Source of the DNA: Vibrio sp. NTOU-M3
GTDB lineage: Bacteria; Pseudomonadota; Gammaproteobacteria; Enterobacterales; Vibrionaceae
Length of the DNA: 64,000 nucleotides
Reading direction: 5' to 3'
Assembly (NCBI RefSeq): GCF_040869035.1
Contig: NZ_CP162101.1
Location: 434,001-498,000, forward strand
The stretch's first letter is position 1. Every line of letters begins with the position of its first letter. Positions 1 through 7,456 of this stretch are shown piece by piece. Made by a program: the position numbers and the translations under genes. The notes beneath the pieces were generated by a model. It was not told where the DNA came from. It worked only from the letters and a program-made list of their open reading frames with translations, and searched no databases.

Positions 1-425
1 CAACCCACTTCAGCAGAAACAATCGCACCATCAAACTCATGCCAAAACTCATAACGCTGCTTAAGAAACGTAACAATTTCATGCACGTTGTCGGTCAACG
101 CATAGACTTTATATCCCTGACTTTTGAGTGCTCTTAAAAGCGCTAATGAACCATAGATAGGAATTAAGCTTTCCTTTACGTAGAAAAACAACGTATCTAA
201 CTCATCTTCAGATAGCCCTAGCTCGATTTGATACTGCTTTTTGACGTCTTCTTCGGTAAATTCTCCACGATTGAGCGCCAACCAAAGTTCATGACCAAAA
301 ATCGCTTTAGCTTTTACTTGTACATCAACATCATTACCAAACGTCAATCGCACAATCTCTTCTGGTGCCCAGCGCACCAGCACATTGCCAACATCAAAAA
401 CCACATTTTTAATTGGACTAAGCAT
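1..425 (-). CDS. HAD-superfamily hydrolase, YihX-like (3' end outside window)
   Basis: Read on the minus strand from an ATG at 425, the frame stays open to the left edge (141 codons). The N-terminus reads MLSPIKNVVFDVGNVLVRW, a HAD motif I in which the usual DxD is DVG, as in YihX/haloacid-dehalogenase-like phosphatases. Near residue 112 an ALTDN stretch matches HAD motif II (hydrophobic run ending in T/S-D/N). The family hydrolyses small phosphoesters through an aspartyl-phosphate intermediate, in the cytoplasm. The C-terminal part with motifs III and IV lies beyond the window, so substrate class cannot be judged. A hairpin at 618-650 separates it from the MarR gene. Confidence 0.85.
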   Translation of the reverse strand, partial: MLSPIKNVVFDVGNVLVRWAPEEIVRLTFGNDVDVQVKAKAIFGHELWLALNRGEFTEEDVKKQYQIELGLSEDELDTLFFYVKESLIPIYGSLALLRALKSQGYKVYALTDNVHEIVTFLKQRYEFWHEFDGAIVSAEVG

Positions 426-617
426 TGATATGAGTTCCTTTTTGTTTGATTCACTGCCGCTGGTTTCTATAGTTCCATTTTTCGAACACGTTAAGGATGA
501 TCACCTTATCAATTTGCTAATCGTTGACACAAAACTGGCCTCATTCTCAGTTTTATCTCGTTCATTATCCTTCTGTGTGTCCATCCATTTCACATGTTAG
601 AGTCAGCCGCACAAACA

Positions 618-650
618 AAAAAGCCATCACCGAGTGAGTGATGGCTTTTT
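618..650. terminator. Bidirectional intrinsic terminator
   Basis: Nine-bp perfect stem AGCCATCAC (622-630) and GTGATGGCT (638-646), 7-nt loop, A-run on the left and T-run on the right. It ends the minus-strand marR operon, since the MarR stop lies at 672, and can also act on the + strand. The rest of 426-671 shows no gene. Confidence 0.85.
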
Positions 651-671
651 AAGCTTTATCTGAGCAGACAA

Positions 672-1100
672 TCAAATCGCCGCGACCATTTTTTGCAAAA
701 GAGCGATCATTTGCTTTTGCTCATCAGGCTCCAATGAGCTCATGAGTTCTTTATTTACCGCGACCGGGATTGGCAATAACACATCCTTCAATTGCTTGCC
801 TTCATCCGTCAAGAATATTCTGAAAGAACGGCGGCTATTCGGGTCATCTTGGCGTATGACTAAACCTAGTTTTTCCAGTTTATCCAATGTTCTGGTTGTC
901 GTTGAACTTTCAACTTTAGATTTGATAGCAATATCTTTCTGTGTTACTCCCTCTTCTTCCCATAAGCACATCATTGTTGGCCATAGGGCGATTGTAAGAC
1001 CATGTTTCTTTAATTCAGAATCAAACTTCTTTGATGCCTGGTTTGCAATTACATTAATCATCCATCCAAAACTAGTTTGCCTATCAAATGTTACACTCAT
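672..1100 (-). CDS. MarR-family transcriptional regulator
   Basis: 142 aa, the normal MarR size. Residues about 30-120 form the winged helix: the recognition-helix region carries KSKVESSTTTRTLDKLEKLG, followed by a wing with DDPNSRRSFRI and TDEGKQL, all typical MarR signatures. Such proteins are dimeric DNA-binding repressors or activators that release DNA on binding phenolic ligands or on oxidation. It starts 19 nt after the cytochrome b561 stop, so both genes are probably one transcript. The natural target is the perfect palindrome at 1782-1831, between this operon and the divergent cytochrome c' gene. Autoregulation is inferred, not shown. Only one Cys (residue 45, MMCLW) is seen, so a two-Cys redox switch is unlikely. 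Confidence 0.9.
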   Translation of the reverse strand: MSVTFDRQTSFGWMINVIANQASKKFDSELKKHGLTIALWPTMMCLWEEEGVTQKDIAIKSKVESSTTTRTLDKLEKLGLVIRQDDPNSRRSFRIFLTDEGKQLKDVLLPIPVAVNKELMSSLEPDEQKQMIALLQKMVAAI

Positions 1101-1119
1101 TAATTCTCATCTAACTCTC

Positions 1120-1743
1120 TCATGCTATAGCTACGAGAAGTATAGTAACCAATAGAGCTGCCATTAGCACGAAAAGTGCCTTAAGGTTCGAGGCGAAATA
1201 CAGTGTTTCGCGATCAGACGCTTCATTCTGTACACCAGTAAACATCGCCAGAACAAGCGGTTTAGAACGAAGCTTGTAAACAAGTATCGCGCCAACGTGA
1301 ATAAGGACTAGAGCAGGGATTATGCGAGCCAAAGCCATATGCATAGATTCAAGCACTGAAAAAACGTTGTCTGTTATGAGAGAATTAATCACTGGAATAT
1401 TGTCAAGAAAACCCGCGATCGCCATCCCTGAAATACACTGCAACAATAGCGCGGTGATCATCATTACAACCATCCATCCCCCTGCGGGATTATGACCAAC
1501 GCCCGATGACTCTTTACCACGCAAATAGCGAATAACAGTGGTTGGAGAACGAACAAATTCACGGAATCGACTGGTTTGGCTTCCGGTAACTCCCCAGATC
1601 AGTCGCCATAAGACTAACGTAAATATGGCTAAACCAATTTGGACATGAGGCCCATTTCCTGAAAACCCTGAGGCTAACAAAGCAATGCATAAAACAGCTT
1701 GAAGCCAATGATAAAGGCGTGTCGCCAAATCCCACACTTTCAT
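1120..1743 (-). CDS. Cytochrome b561 family membrane protein
   Basis: 207 aa with hydrophobic segments near 14-28, 36-52, 91-112, 134-155 and 185-206. It opens with VWDLATRLYHW, the usual start of PF01292 (bacterial cytochrome b561 / Ni,Fe-hydrogenase b subunit). Likely haem ligands are H12, H33, H135 and H149; an HNPAGGW motif lies at 84-90, between the second and third helices. The family is a dihaem quinol-cytochrome electron carrier in the inner membrane. The divergent neighbour encodes a periplasmic c-type cytochrome, the probable electron partner. Same transcript as marR. The electron donor and final acceptor cannot be told from sequence. Confidence 0.88.
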   Translation of the reverse strand: MKVWDLATRLYHWLQAVLCIALLASGFSGNGPHVQIGLAIFTLVLWRLIWGVTGSQTSRFREFVRSPTTVIRYLRGKESSGVGHNPAGGWMVVMMITALLLQCISGMAIAGFLDNIPVINSLITDNVFSVLESMHMALARIIPALVLIHVGAILVYKLRSKPLVLAMFTGVQNEASDRETLYFASNLKALFVLMAALLVTILLVAIA

Positions 1744-1781
1744 ATTTCAATACCTACCGGTTATTTTATTTAGAACCTCAA

Positions 1782-1831
1782 TTAATTTACACAACAATAG
1801 TTGCGTGCGCAACTATTGTTGTGTAAATTAA
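1782..1831. promoter_or_regulatory. Perfect 24-bp-arm inverted repeat, probable MarR operator
   Basis: Arms 1782-1805 and 1808-1831 are exact reverse complements with a 2-nt spacer (TG). The centre TAGTTGCG-TG-CGCAACTA has the length and symmetry of a MarR-family operator. It sits 39 bp from both divergent start codons (1743 and 1871), so one protein bound here could control both directions. A hairpin function in RNA is possible but there is no T-run. Confidence 0.75.
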
Positions 1832-1870
1832 CCTCTGCTCACAAAAGCTACCAATAAGAACGAGGATCAA

Positions 1871-2302
1871 ATGAAAAAGTATTTTCTTGGCGTTTTGCTG
1901 CTTGCCCCACTTTGGAGCCAAGCGCAAAACTTCGACTCTCAAATAGAGCAACGTCAGCAAGCCTTCAAATCAATTGAGCAACAAAGTGAACGAGTGGAAA
2001 GCTTGCTCGATAATCACGATCTGCAATGGAATGAGATCATTAAAGCCAGTGAACAATTAGTCTCACACAGCCAATCCTTATTCGGGTTATTTCCAACAGG
2101 GAGTGACTCAAACAGCAAAGCAAAAATTGAAATATGGCAAGACTCTGAAAAGTTTCACAATTTACTCCACCAGATGATTCTGGGCTTCACGCAACTCAAT
2201 CTTGGCGCTCAAAATCAAAACCAAACATTGTCACAACAAGGGCTAGAAGCTGCCCAGAAAACATGCCGCAACTGCCACCGAACCTACCGTTCTCGATGGT
2301 AA
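1871..2302 (+). CDS. Cytochrome c' / c556-like periplasmic protein
   Basis: 143 aa. A signal peptide of about 18 residues (MKKYFLGVLLLAPLWSQAQ) is followed by a helical body rich in Gln and a single C-terminal haem site CRNCH at residues 132-136. A single CXXCH near the C-terminus of a helical domain is the class II cytochrome c (c'/c556, PF01322) arrangement. It probably works in the periplasm with the divergent cytochrome b561 (1120-1743). RBS AACGAGGA lies just before the ATG. The next gene starts 33 nt after the stop, so the two are probably co-transcribed. The Met sixth ligand of c556 types is not evident, so a five-coordinate c' type is as likely. Confidence 0.85.
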   Translation: MKKYFLGVLLLAPLWSQAQNFDSQIEQRQQAFKSIEQQSERVESLLDNHDLQWNEIIKASEQLVSHSQSLFGLFPTGSDSNSKAKIEIWQDSEKFHNLLHQMILGFTQLNLGAQNQNQTLSQQGLEAAQKTCRNCHRTYRSRW

Positions 2303-2334
2303 CTCTCCACAACAAACACAGAAAAGGAAACACT

Positions 2335-3003
2335 ATGAATAAAGCACTTCAATATTTGCTTGCCAGTACTCTTGCTGCAACATCAGCGTACGCAACAGCA
2401 GACGACTTTGGCGTCGAATTAGTTTGGAACACCACAGATGCAGAAGAAGTCTTAAAGGTACTTCCAGAACAAAAAGATGAATTCCACAAACTCGTCAAAA
2501 AAGGCGAGATCAAAGATATGTTTTTGGTGAAAAGCAATATCGATGGTAAGCCAGCACAACTGCTTAAATTTGTCATCACTGGTAATAGCGAGAAAGAAGT
2601 AACAGAAAAGCTTCATCGCTTACCTATGTATGAAAAGGAGCTGGTTAAAATCCACAAAATCCAAAACTTAGGTGCAAAATGGCTGGATAATACACCCGTG
2701 TATAACAACTATGGCGTGACCTTTACATGGAAAGAAGAGATTGAACCACTGGAAATTGATCGTGTATTAGGTATTGATCTTCAGCGCGTGATCAGCCTTA
2801 ACCAAGCAGGGCTAGTGACATCAGCCTACATCAACACACAAAAAATGAGTAATGGCGTTGAAAGACCGATATATTCCGTCGCTTTTTTAGCCAAAGATGC
2901 ACAACACGCTCGCGAGCTAAGCAAACAATTTGAATCTGTCAATTTAGGCTATGCGTCGATCGATGTTCAATACTTGGGCCATAAAGTGAATATCACTGAC
3001 TAA
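2335..3003 (+). CDS. Periplasmic protein of unknown function
   Basis: 222 aa; not recognised. The start at 2335 is chosen because AAAGGAAA precedes it and because it gives a clean signal peptide (MNKALQYLLASTLAATSAYATA, cleavage likely before DD). The frame stays open upstream to 2263, inside the cytochrome gene. The mature part seems to contain two similar halves of about 95 residues: both carry a (V/F)xxxW and KEE/EVLKV-type segment, near residues 30-45 and 130-145 (GVELVWNTTDAEEVLKV and GVTFTWKEEIEPLEIDRV). The repeat suggests a two-domain fold. Co-transcription with cytochrome c' hints at a role in the same redox system. A terminator follows at 3011. Confidence 0.8.
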   Translation: MNKALQYLLASTLAATSAYATADDFGVELVWNTTDAEEVLKVLPEQKDEFHKLVKKGEIKDMFLVKSNIDGKPAQLLKFVITGNSEKEVTEKLHRLPMYEKELVKIHKIQNLGAKWLDNTPVYNNYGVTFTWKEEIEPLEIDRVLGIDLQRVISLNQAGLVTSAYINTQKMSNGVERPIYSVAFLAKDAQHARELSKQFESVNLGYASIDVQYLGHKVNITD

Positions 3004-3010
3004 TTAGCCA

Positions 3011-3039
3011 AAAGCACTGATGGTTTCCATCAGTGCTTT
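3011..3039. terminator. Bidirectional intrinsic terminator
   Basis: 13-bp perfect stem (3011-3023 and 3027-3039) with a TTT loop, beginning in an A-run and ending in T. It lies between converging genes 2335-3003 (+) and 3048-3284 (-) and can serve both. Confidence 0.85.
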
Positions 3040-3047
3040 ATTGATTT

Positions 3048-3284
3048 CTAATCGTCTGCCAATGATTCAAATTCATTTTTCTTGCTCTGGAACCAAGCTT
3101 GCATTGCTTGTGGGTCTTGCATGAGCTGCTGAATTTTACCCATCGCTTCAAGGTGCTTGGCATCTTGCTGCTGGTACATTTCCATACCATGCTGCTTACT
3201 CATCTCAACAATTTCTTCGAAAGTGTCTGCGCTAAATGATTTATCGCAAGCTCCTCCAAGCTGTACACATGTCATGGTTTTCAT
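3048..3284 (-). CDS. DUF1059 small protein
   Basis: 78 aa. MKTMTCVQLGGACDKSF followed by ADTFEEIVEMSKQHGMEM is the DUF1059 signature, a short domain with two conserved Cys (C6, C13). Function is unknown in the family. The start at 3284 is preferred over the frame's upstream ATG at 3302, since AAGGAGG sits 7 nt before it. The gene is 32 nt downstream of the GFA-family gene on the same strand, so both probably share the promoter facing the HxlR regulator. Confidence 0.85.
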   Translation of the reverse strand: MKTMTCVQLGGACDKSFSADTFEEIVEMSKQHGMEMYQQQDAKHLEAMGKIQQLMQDPQAMQAWFQSKKNEFESLADD

Positions 3285-3316
3285 CGTAACCTCCTTGGTC
3301 ATACTTACAACTAGGT

Positions 3317-3727
3317 TTAAAGCTCGGGCATCTTGTCAAACTTAGGGAGTTCCTGTGAAAGGTGATCCCATGAAGCTCCGCTGGATGCATAAACCACCAT
3401 CGACGGTTTAAATAACTCCAAATCATCCAGACTGCCCGCCCTAATAAACTCAAATTCTGACATACCGTTGTTTGACGCGTAGATATGTGAGCCACACTTT
3501 GGGCAAAAACCACGTGTAATGGTATTACCACTGTCGGCTTGCTTTTGATGATACGCGAGTTCACCAACAAAACTTAAACTGCCTTTAGGTACCGCTATAT
3601 TGGCAGTGTGCCCTGTACCACTCAGTTTCTGGCAGTCTTTACACTGACAATACCCTGCCATCACTACAGGTTTCGAGCAGGTATAACGTACTTCCCCGCA
3701 TAAACATCTTCCCGAGATCCCTTTCAT
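3317..3727 (-). CDS. GFA-family zinc protein
   Basis: 136 aa, full length for the GFA/CENP-V fold (PF04828). Zinc ligands are visible in order: C8/C10 (GRCLCGEV), C27, C29 and C32 (YCQCKDC), C75 and C78 (FCPKCGSHIY). The best studied relatives (Gfa of Paracoccus) were named for glutathione-dependent formaldehyde activation, but many members have no proven reaction. It is divergent from an HxlR regulator at 3858, which often responds to formaldehyde or other electrophiles; this fits an aldehyde or thiol-adduct role by inference. A second GFA gene lies at 49457. Confidence 0.88.
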   Translation of the reverse strand: MKGISGRCLCGEVRYTCSKPVVMAGYCQCKDCQKLSGTGHTANIAVPKGSLSFVGELAYHQKQADSGNTITRGFCPKCGSHIYASNNGMSEFEFIRAGSLDDLELFKPSMVVYASSGASWDHLSQELPKFDKMPEL

Positions 3728-3765
3728 TGTTTACCTCACATTAGGATTGAGTTTAGTCACTTACA

Positions 3766-3805
3766 AAATTGAAGTTACTAAAGCTTAGTCTTGTCACTTC
3801 AATTT
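3766..3805. promoter_or_regulatory. Inverted repeat in HxlR-GFA divergent promoter
   Basis: AAATTGAAGT (3766-3775) and ACTTCAATTT (3796-3805) are exact inverted copies 20 nt apart. Two direct copies of TTAGTC(A/G)CTTA flank them (3753-3763 and 3812-3822). This layout between divergent genes is typical of an operator set; HxlR binding is inferred. Confidence 0.5.
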
Positions 3806-3857
3806 CGCAAGTTAGTCGCTTATTATTATTCATTATCAGTACAACATTGAGATTACC

Positions 3858-4220
3858 GTGAAGCCTACCAATGACTTTCTGCGCTCTGGTTGCCCTATTG
3901 CAAATGGCTTAGACATTTTCGGGGATAAATGGACATTAATTATTCTAAGAGACTTACTCTGTGGTAAAACCACATACAGTGAGCTTGCTAACTCACCTGA
4001 AGCGATCCCAACAAACCGTCTCGCAGACAGATTAAAAATGCTTGAACTCAATGGCATGCTGCGTAAAGAGCTGTATCAAACCAAACCTAAGCGATATAAA
4101 TACCAGCTGACACCAAAAGGTGAAGACACATTGCCCATCCTCCAAGCAATTTCTCGTTGGGGGAACAAACACATCGAAGGAACTTGGATCCCTCCAGAAT
4201 GGTTTATGAATGCAAAGTAA
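3858..4220 (+). CDS. HxlR-family transcriptional regulator
   Basis: 120 aa from a GTG start; no in-frame ATG is available. SGCPIANGLDIFGDKWTLI contains the conserved N-terminal Cys (C12) and the xGDKWTLxILRDL segment that define HxlR proteins (PF01638), followed by the winged helix with EAIPTNRLADRLKMLELNG and the wing KRYKYQLTPKGEDTLPIL. In HypR/HxlR/QorR types the single N-terminal Cys senses electrophiles. It is divergent from the GFA gene at 3317-3727 and most likely regulates it. Confidence 0.9.
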   Translation: MKPTNDFLRSGCPIANGLDIFGDKWTLIILRDLLCGKTTYSELANSPEAIPTNRLADRLKMLELNGMLRKELYQTKPKRYKYQLTPKGEDTLPILQAISRWGNKHIEGTWIPPEWFMNAK

Positions 4221-4300
4221 GTTCACGTGAACACTTTGATACTTCGCTTAAGCGTGAAATAATCCCCCCTATTAAAGTGAACGATGTAAAGTGAATACAG

Positions 4301-4549
4301 ATGAACAATACCAATAATGTAATTGCAACACTGGAAGAACTTGAGCGCTTCTTGGTCGCCGTAGAAAACGGTGGATTGGGACTAGAAGGCGTCGCTGGCG
4401 TTGCGATGGCAACCAACAATGCTGATGGTCGTCATTTTGTCGCCGTATTAGATGACAAGCATCAACTGCTGCTCGCTCGCTGGGTGACCGATGAAATATT
4501 CAAATCCGGCCAAGATTTAGTGAAAAACGGCCCGAGAAAGAGCCACTGA
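4301..4549 (+). CDS. Small protein of unknown function
   Basis: 82 aa; not recognised. A helical N-terminal half (MNNTNNVIATLEELERFLVA) leads into a Gly-rich centre (GGLGLEGVAGVAMATN) and a beta-type HFVAVLDDKHQLLLARWV, with no membrane segment or Cys. The good terminator at 4554-4583, 5 nt after the stop, supports a real gene. A 12-bp palindrome GTTCACGTGAAC lies upstream at 4221-4232. Confidence 0.7.
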   Translation: MNNTNNVIATLEELERFLVAVENGGLGLEGVAGVAMATNNADGRHFVAVLDDKHQLLLARWVTDEIFKSGQDLVKNGPRKSH

Positions 4550-4553
4550 TAAT

Positions 4554-4583
4554 AAAAAGCCCGCTGTTGCAAGCGGGCTTTTT
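4554..4583. terminator. Bidirectional intrinsic terminator
   Basis: Eleven-bp stem AAAAAGCCCGC (4554-4564) and GCGGGCTTTTT (4573-4583) with an 8-nt loop. It lies between converging genes ending at 4549 (+) and 4595 (-). Confidence 0.9.
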
Positions 4584-4594
4584 ATTATATTGAC

Positions 4595-4873
4595 TCACGC
4601 ACTTTGTCGTCGCATTAACTCTTTTCTGTATTCATACTCTCGAAAAAGCCAGCAACCAGAACACAGCAGTGGCAGCGTAAACGTTAGCATAACCAATAAT
4701 GGCGTATGTTCATTGATAAAACGGATCATGGGTATTTCACTGCCGAGCGCAAAATACGCAACAATACGTAAAACCGCCACAAACATACTGAATATAAAGA
4801 TCCTTGAGAGAATGTAACTGAGGAATCCTCTACGACGTGTTAGTGACCATTTATCAAAGTCCTTGGCTTTCAT
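4595..4873 (-). CDS. Small inner-membrane protein, unknown function
   Basis: 92 aa from the ATG at 4873, which follows GGAAAG; a longer frame reaches 4927 but adds a poor hydrophobic lead. A basic N-terminus (KWSLTRRRGF) is followed by two membrane segments, about 20-42 (LSRIFIFSMFVAVLRIVAYFA) and 56-76 (HTPLLVMLTFTLPLLCSGCW), then a basic tail YRKELMRRQS. Family not recognised. A terminator shared with the converging gene follows at 4554-4583. Confidence 0.7.
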   Translation of the reverse strand: MKAKDFDKWSLTRRRGFLSYILSRIFIFSMFVAVLRIVAYFALGSEIPMIRFINEHTPLLVMLTFTLPLLCSGCWLFREYEYRKELMRRQSA

Positions 4874-4998
4874 ATGCTTTCCTAGCAATATTGATAAAGT
4901 CAATAATATGAGATTATATCTGAGCAAATAAACTTTCTCAGCATTTATATAATTAGCCCCATATTACAAATCCAACCGTCGCAAATTTGAGTATTGTT

Positions 4999-5625
4999 TC
5001 ACTTTACCCCTTGCCAATATTGGTACAAAGCCTCAATATCGCCGGAGGTTAATATAGGCATCGCGTCTTTAAGCGCTTTATCTGACCACTGCCACCATTT
5101 CATTTCCAGCAGCTGGTTAATTTGCGTCGGTGAAAAGCGATAACGGATATGCTTCGCAGGGTTAGACCCGACAACTTGATAGGGTTCCACGTCTTTCGTC
5201 ACTACGGCACGACTTGCAATGATCGCCCCATCCCCCACTTTAACGCCGGGCATAATCATCGCTTCAGAACCAATCCACACATCATTTCCAATAACAGTAT
5301 CACCAACAGGCTGAAAACCATCACGAGCTTGTGAAAACAACTCATCTTGCTGGTAGAAGAAAGGAAACGTACTTACCCAGTCATGTCGATGTCCTTGATT
5401 CCCTACCATCATGAAGACGGCACCGGAACCAATAGAGCAGAAGCTGCCAATGATCAGTTTATCAACGTCATCCCTTTCATCGGACAAATAACGAGCGCAA
5501 TCATCAAAACCATGCCCATGGTAATAACCCGAGTAATAACTGTAACGGCCCACAATAATATTAGGGTTCGTGACTTGTTCTTTAAGAGATTTGCCCGAGA
5601 AAGGGCTTTCAAAGTAGTTGTTCAT
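4999..5625 (-). CDS. catB: CatB-type xenobiotic acetyltransferase
   Basis: 208 aa starting MNNYFESPF, in line with type B chloramphenicol acetyltransferases (about 210 aa). The N-terminal [13 protein letters not shown] segment, the catalytic H79 in GHRHDW, and the left-handed beta-helix hexapeptide repeats from about 57 on ([36 protein letters not shown]) are all present, ending in the usual [11 protein letters not shown]. It transfers acetyl from acetyl-CoA to hydroxyl acceptors such as chloramphenicol; natural substrate uncertain. Many vibrios carry a chromosomal CatB, so this need not be acquired resistance. The start at 5625 is used rather than the frame's first ATG (5640) because it matches the family N-terminus. 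Confidence 0.88.
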   Translation of the reverse strand: MNNYFESPFSGKSLKEQVTNPNIIVGRYSYYSGYYHGHGFDDCARYLSDERDDVDKLIIGSFCSIGSGAVFMMVGNQGHRHDWVSTFPFFYQQDELFSQARDGFQPVGDTVIGNDVWIGSEAMIMPGVKVGDGAIIASRAVVTKDVEPYQVVGSNPAKHIRYRFSPTQINQLLEMKWWQWSDKALKDAMPILTSGDIEALYQYWQGVK

Positions 5626-5782
5626 AGCAAGAAATACCAAAGAAACAGAAACGAATAATAACGGTTATCCATACCAAATGCCTCAACAACATCGGGTTTG
5701 GACTCTTATGTTTTTTACATCATTTGACAACTGAAACATTACACATATTATTTATATACGTTTCATATGCGATTTATAATTT

Positions 5783-6010
5783 ATGGGTATAGTTAAAATT
5801 TCAGATGACCTCCATGAAGAGCTGCGAAAAGCCAGCTCCGTCATGTCTCGATCCATTAATTCTCAAGCAGAATTTTGGATTAAAATCGGTATGCTCGCAG
5901 AGCTGCATCCACAACTCTCCTTTCATGAAATAGTTTCCGACCTGATGAAATCCGCAGATGTTTCACCGACCAACATCACTACAAAAGAGGCACATAATCT
6001 TGAGCAATAA
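5783..6010 (+). CDS. ParD-like ribbon-helix-helix protein
   Basis: 75 aa. MGIVKISDDLHEELRKASSV followed by MSRSINSQAEFWIKIG is the ParD_like domain (PF11903): a short beta strand and two helices that bind DNA as a dimer. No toxin gene follows. Instead the stop codon overlaps a methionine aminopeptidase gene by 11 nt (6000-6010). The pairing of a ParD-like protein with a MetAP is therefore translationally coupled. It may autorepress the pair; this is inferred. Confidence 0.8.
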   Translation: MGIVKISDDLHEELRKASSVMSRSINSQAEFWIKIGMLAELHPQLSFHEIVSDLMKSADVSPTNITTKEAHNLEQ

Positions 6011-6785
6011 GGTAACCATAAAAACCTTAGATGAAGTAGTGTTAATGCGAAACTCAGGGAAACTGCTTGCACGTGTTTTTCACATGTTAGATGACTATAT
6101 TCGCCCTGGGATATCAACGATGGACATCAACAATCACGTTGAGCATTTCATTGTTAATCAACTCAATGCGCGTCCCGCAAGCAAAGGCCAGTACGGTTAC
6201 CCATACGTCCTCAACACATCATTAAATGAAGTGGTCTGTCATGGAATTCCTAAAGTCGACCAAATCCTCAAAGCAACGGATATTGTCAATGTTGATATCA
6301 CATTGGAAAAAGATGGTTTCATTGCCGACTCAAGTAAGATGTATGTAATGCCAAATGCCTCTCCTTTGGCCAAACAACTGGTCGATGTGACCTATCAAGC
6401 GATGTGGCAAGGGATCAAACAAGTCAAACCCGGGGCGAAATTAGGCGACATTGGTTATGCAATTCAGTCATTTGCAGAGTCTTATGGTTACAATATTGTT
6501 CGGGAATATTGTGGTCATGGTATTGGCCGAGAAATGCACGAATCACCGCAAGTTTTACATTATGGCTTACCAAACACAGGGTTAACGCTCGAAGAAGGTA
6601 TGATCTTTACGATTGAACCCATGGTGAATCAAGGAACAGCAAAAGTAAAAACAAAGAGGGATGGCTGGACGGTCGTAACCCGCGATAAAAAACTTTCAGC
6701 ACAGTCTGAGCACACTATCTTGGTAACTGAAACCGGATATGAAGTGCTTACCTTAAGAACAGAAGAAATACTATCACTTCGTTAA
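6000..6785 (+). CDS. map: Type I methionine aminopeptidase (second copy type)
   Basis: 261 aa from a TTG start that overlaps the ParD-like stop. There is no ATG at the right place, AGAGG lies at 5986-5990, and the start gives SNKVTIKTLDEVVLMRNSGKLL, in line with E. coli Map. All five metal ligands are visible: D in VDITLEKDG, D in IADSSKM, H in HGIGREMHE, E in FTIEPM and E in SEHTILVTE. It removes initiator Met from nascent proteins. Since Map is normally encoded near rpsB, this is probably a paralogue with a special role; its link to a ParD-like regulator is unusual. Confidence 0.88.
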   Translation: MSNKVTIKTLDEVVLMRNSGKLLARVFHMLDDYIRPGISTMDINNHVEHFIVNQLNARPASKGQYGYPYVLNTSLNEVVCHGIPKVDQILKATDIVNVDITLEKDGFIADSSKMYVMPNASPLAKQLVDVTYQAMWQGIKQVKPGAKLGDIGYAIQSFAESYGYNIVREYCGHGIGREMHESPQVLHYGLPNTGLTLEEGMIFTIEPMVNQGTAKVKTKRDGWTVVTRDKKLSAQSEHTILVTETGYEVLTLRTEEILSLR

Positions 6786-6894
6786 AAGCAACTTTCTTTG
6801 AGAGTTTCTTTTCAACCCATTGCGGCCTAACAATAGATATCTCCGCATTGTATACTTTGCTACACTCCATCCTTTACTGAGTAAGGCCCCTAAA

Positions 6895-7308
6895 ATGATG
6901 ACTGACGAAGAAAGAATCGAGCTGCAACGAAACAACCCACTACATGGGCTAAAACTAGAAACTATGTTGCAAGAGTTGGTGGATTTTTATGGTTGGGACA
7001 TTCTCGATACAGCAATGCGCTTTAATTGCTTTAATACCAAGCCATCGATTGCGAGTAGTGTGAAGTATTTAAAGAAAACTGAATGGGCGAGAGAGAAGTT
7101 AGAAAACTTTTACCTTTATCGATTTAAGCGTATGCCACGTGCAAGTGCAGAAGAGTACAATTTGCCACCAAGAGCACGTACTTTCCCTCATGGCCTAAAA
7201 CCGAAAGAGCCAATGGCACTAACGGTGGACTCGATTTTGAAGTCACAAGCCAAAGCGGCATCTGCATTTAAGAACCGCTCACCTCGCGGTCGCTCTCCAC
7301 GCCGCTAA
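6895..7308 (+). CDS. VF530-family (DUF2132) DNA-binding protein
   Basis: 137 aa from tandem ATGs at 6895/6898; a longer open frame from 6820 lacks family similarity. NNPLHGLKLETMLQELVDFYGW followed by MRFNCFNTKPSIASSVKYLKKTEWAREKLE is the DUF2132/VF530 domain, known from a solution structure of the V. fischeri protein and thought to bind DNA. The C-terminal 40 residues are Lys/Arg/Pro-rich and end SPRGRSPRR, a likely disordered nucleic-acid-binding tail. Monocistronic, with a hairpin after it. Confidence 0.85.
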   Translation: MMTDEERIELQRNNPLHGLKLETMLQELVDFYGWDILDTAMRFNCFNTKPSIASSVKYLKKTEWAREKLENFYLYRFKRMPRASAEEYNLPPRARTFPHGLKPKEPMALTVDSILKSQAKAASAFKNRSPRGRSPRR

Positions 7309-7326
7309 AACGACACCCTAAATGAC

Positions 7327-7364
7327 AATAGAGCCTAGCTTGAGGGAGCAAACTAGGCTCTATT
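7327..7364. terminator. Hairpin, probable terminator of VF530 gene
   Basis: Perfect 12-bp stem AATAGAGCCTAG (7327-7338) and CTAGGCTCTATT (7353-7364), 14-nt loop. The following T-run is broken (ACGTTTTAT), so efficiency is uncertain. Confidence 0.6.
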
Positions 7365-7456
7365 ACGTTTTATAGAAAACGGTGCAAGTGAGCACACCAA
7401 TTGGATAGCTTATTCCCGACGTTTTCTCTAACTAGACAACTTAAGGCCTACGTACA

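Noticed and set aside
742..1155. Long open frame opposite marR
   Set aside because: It is antisense to a well-supported MarR gene and has no family features or ribosome site.
5783..6010. A full ParDE toxin-antitoxin module
   Set aside because: No ParE-like or other toxin gene is present on either side; only the ParD-like protein exists.
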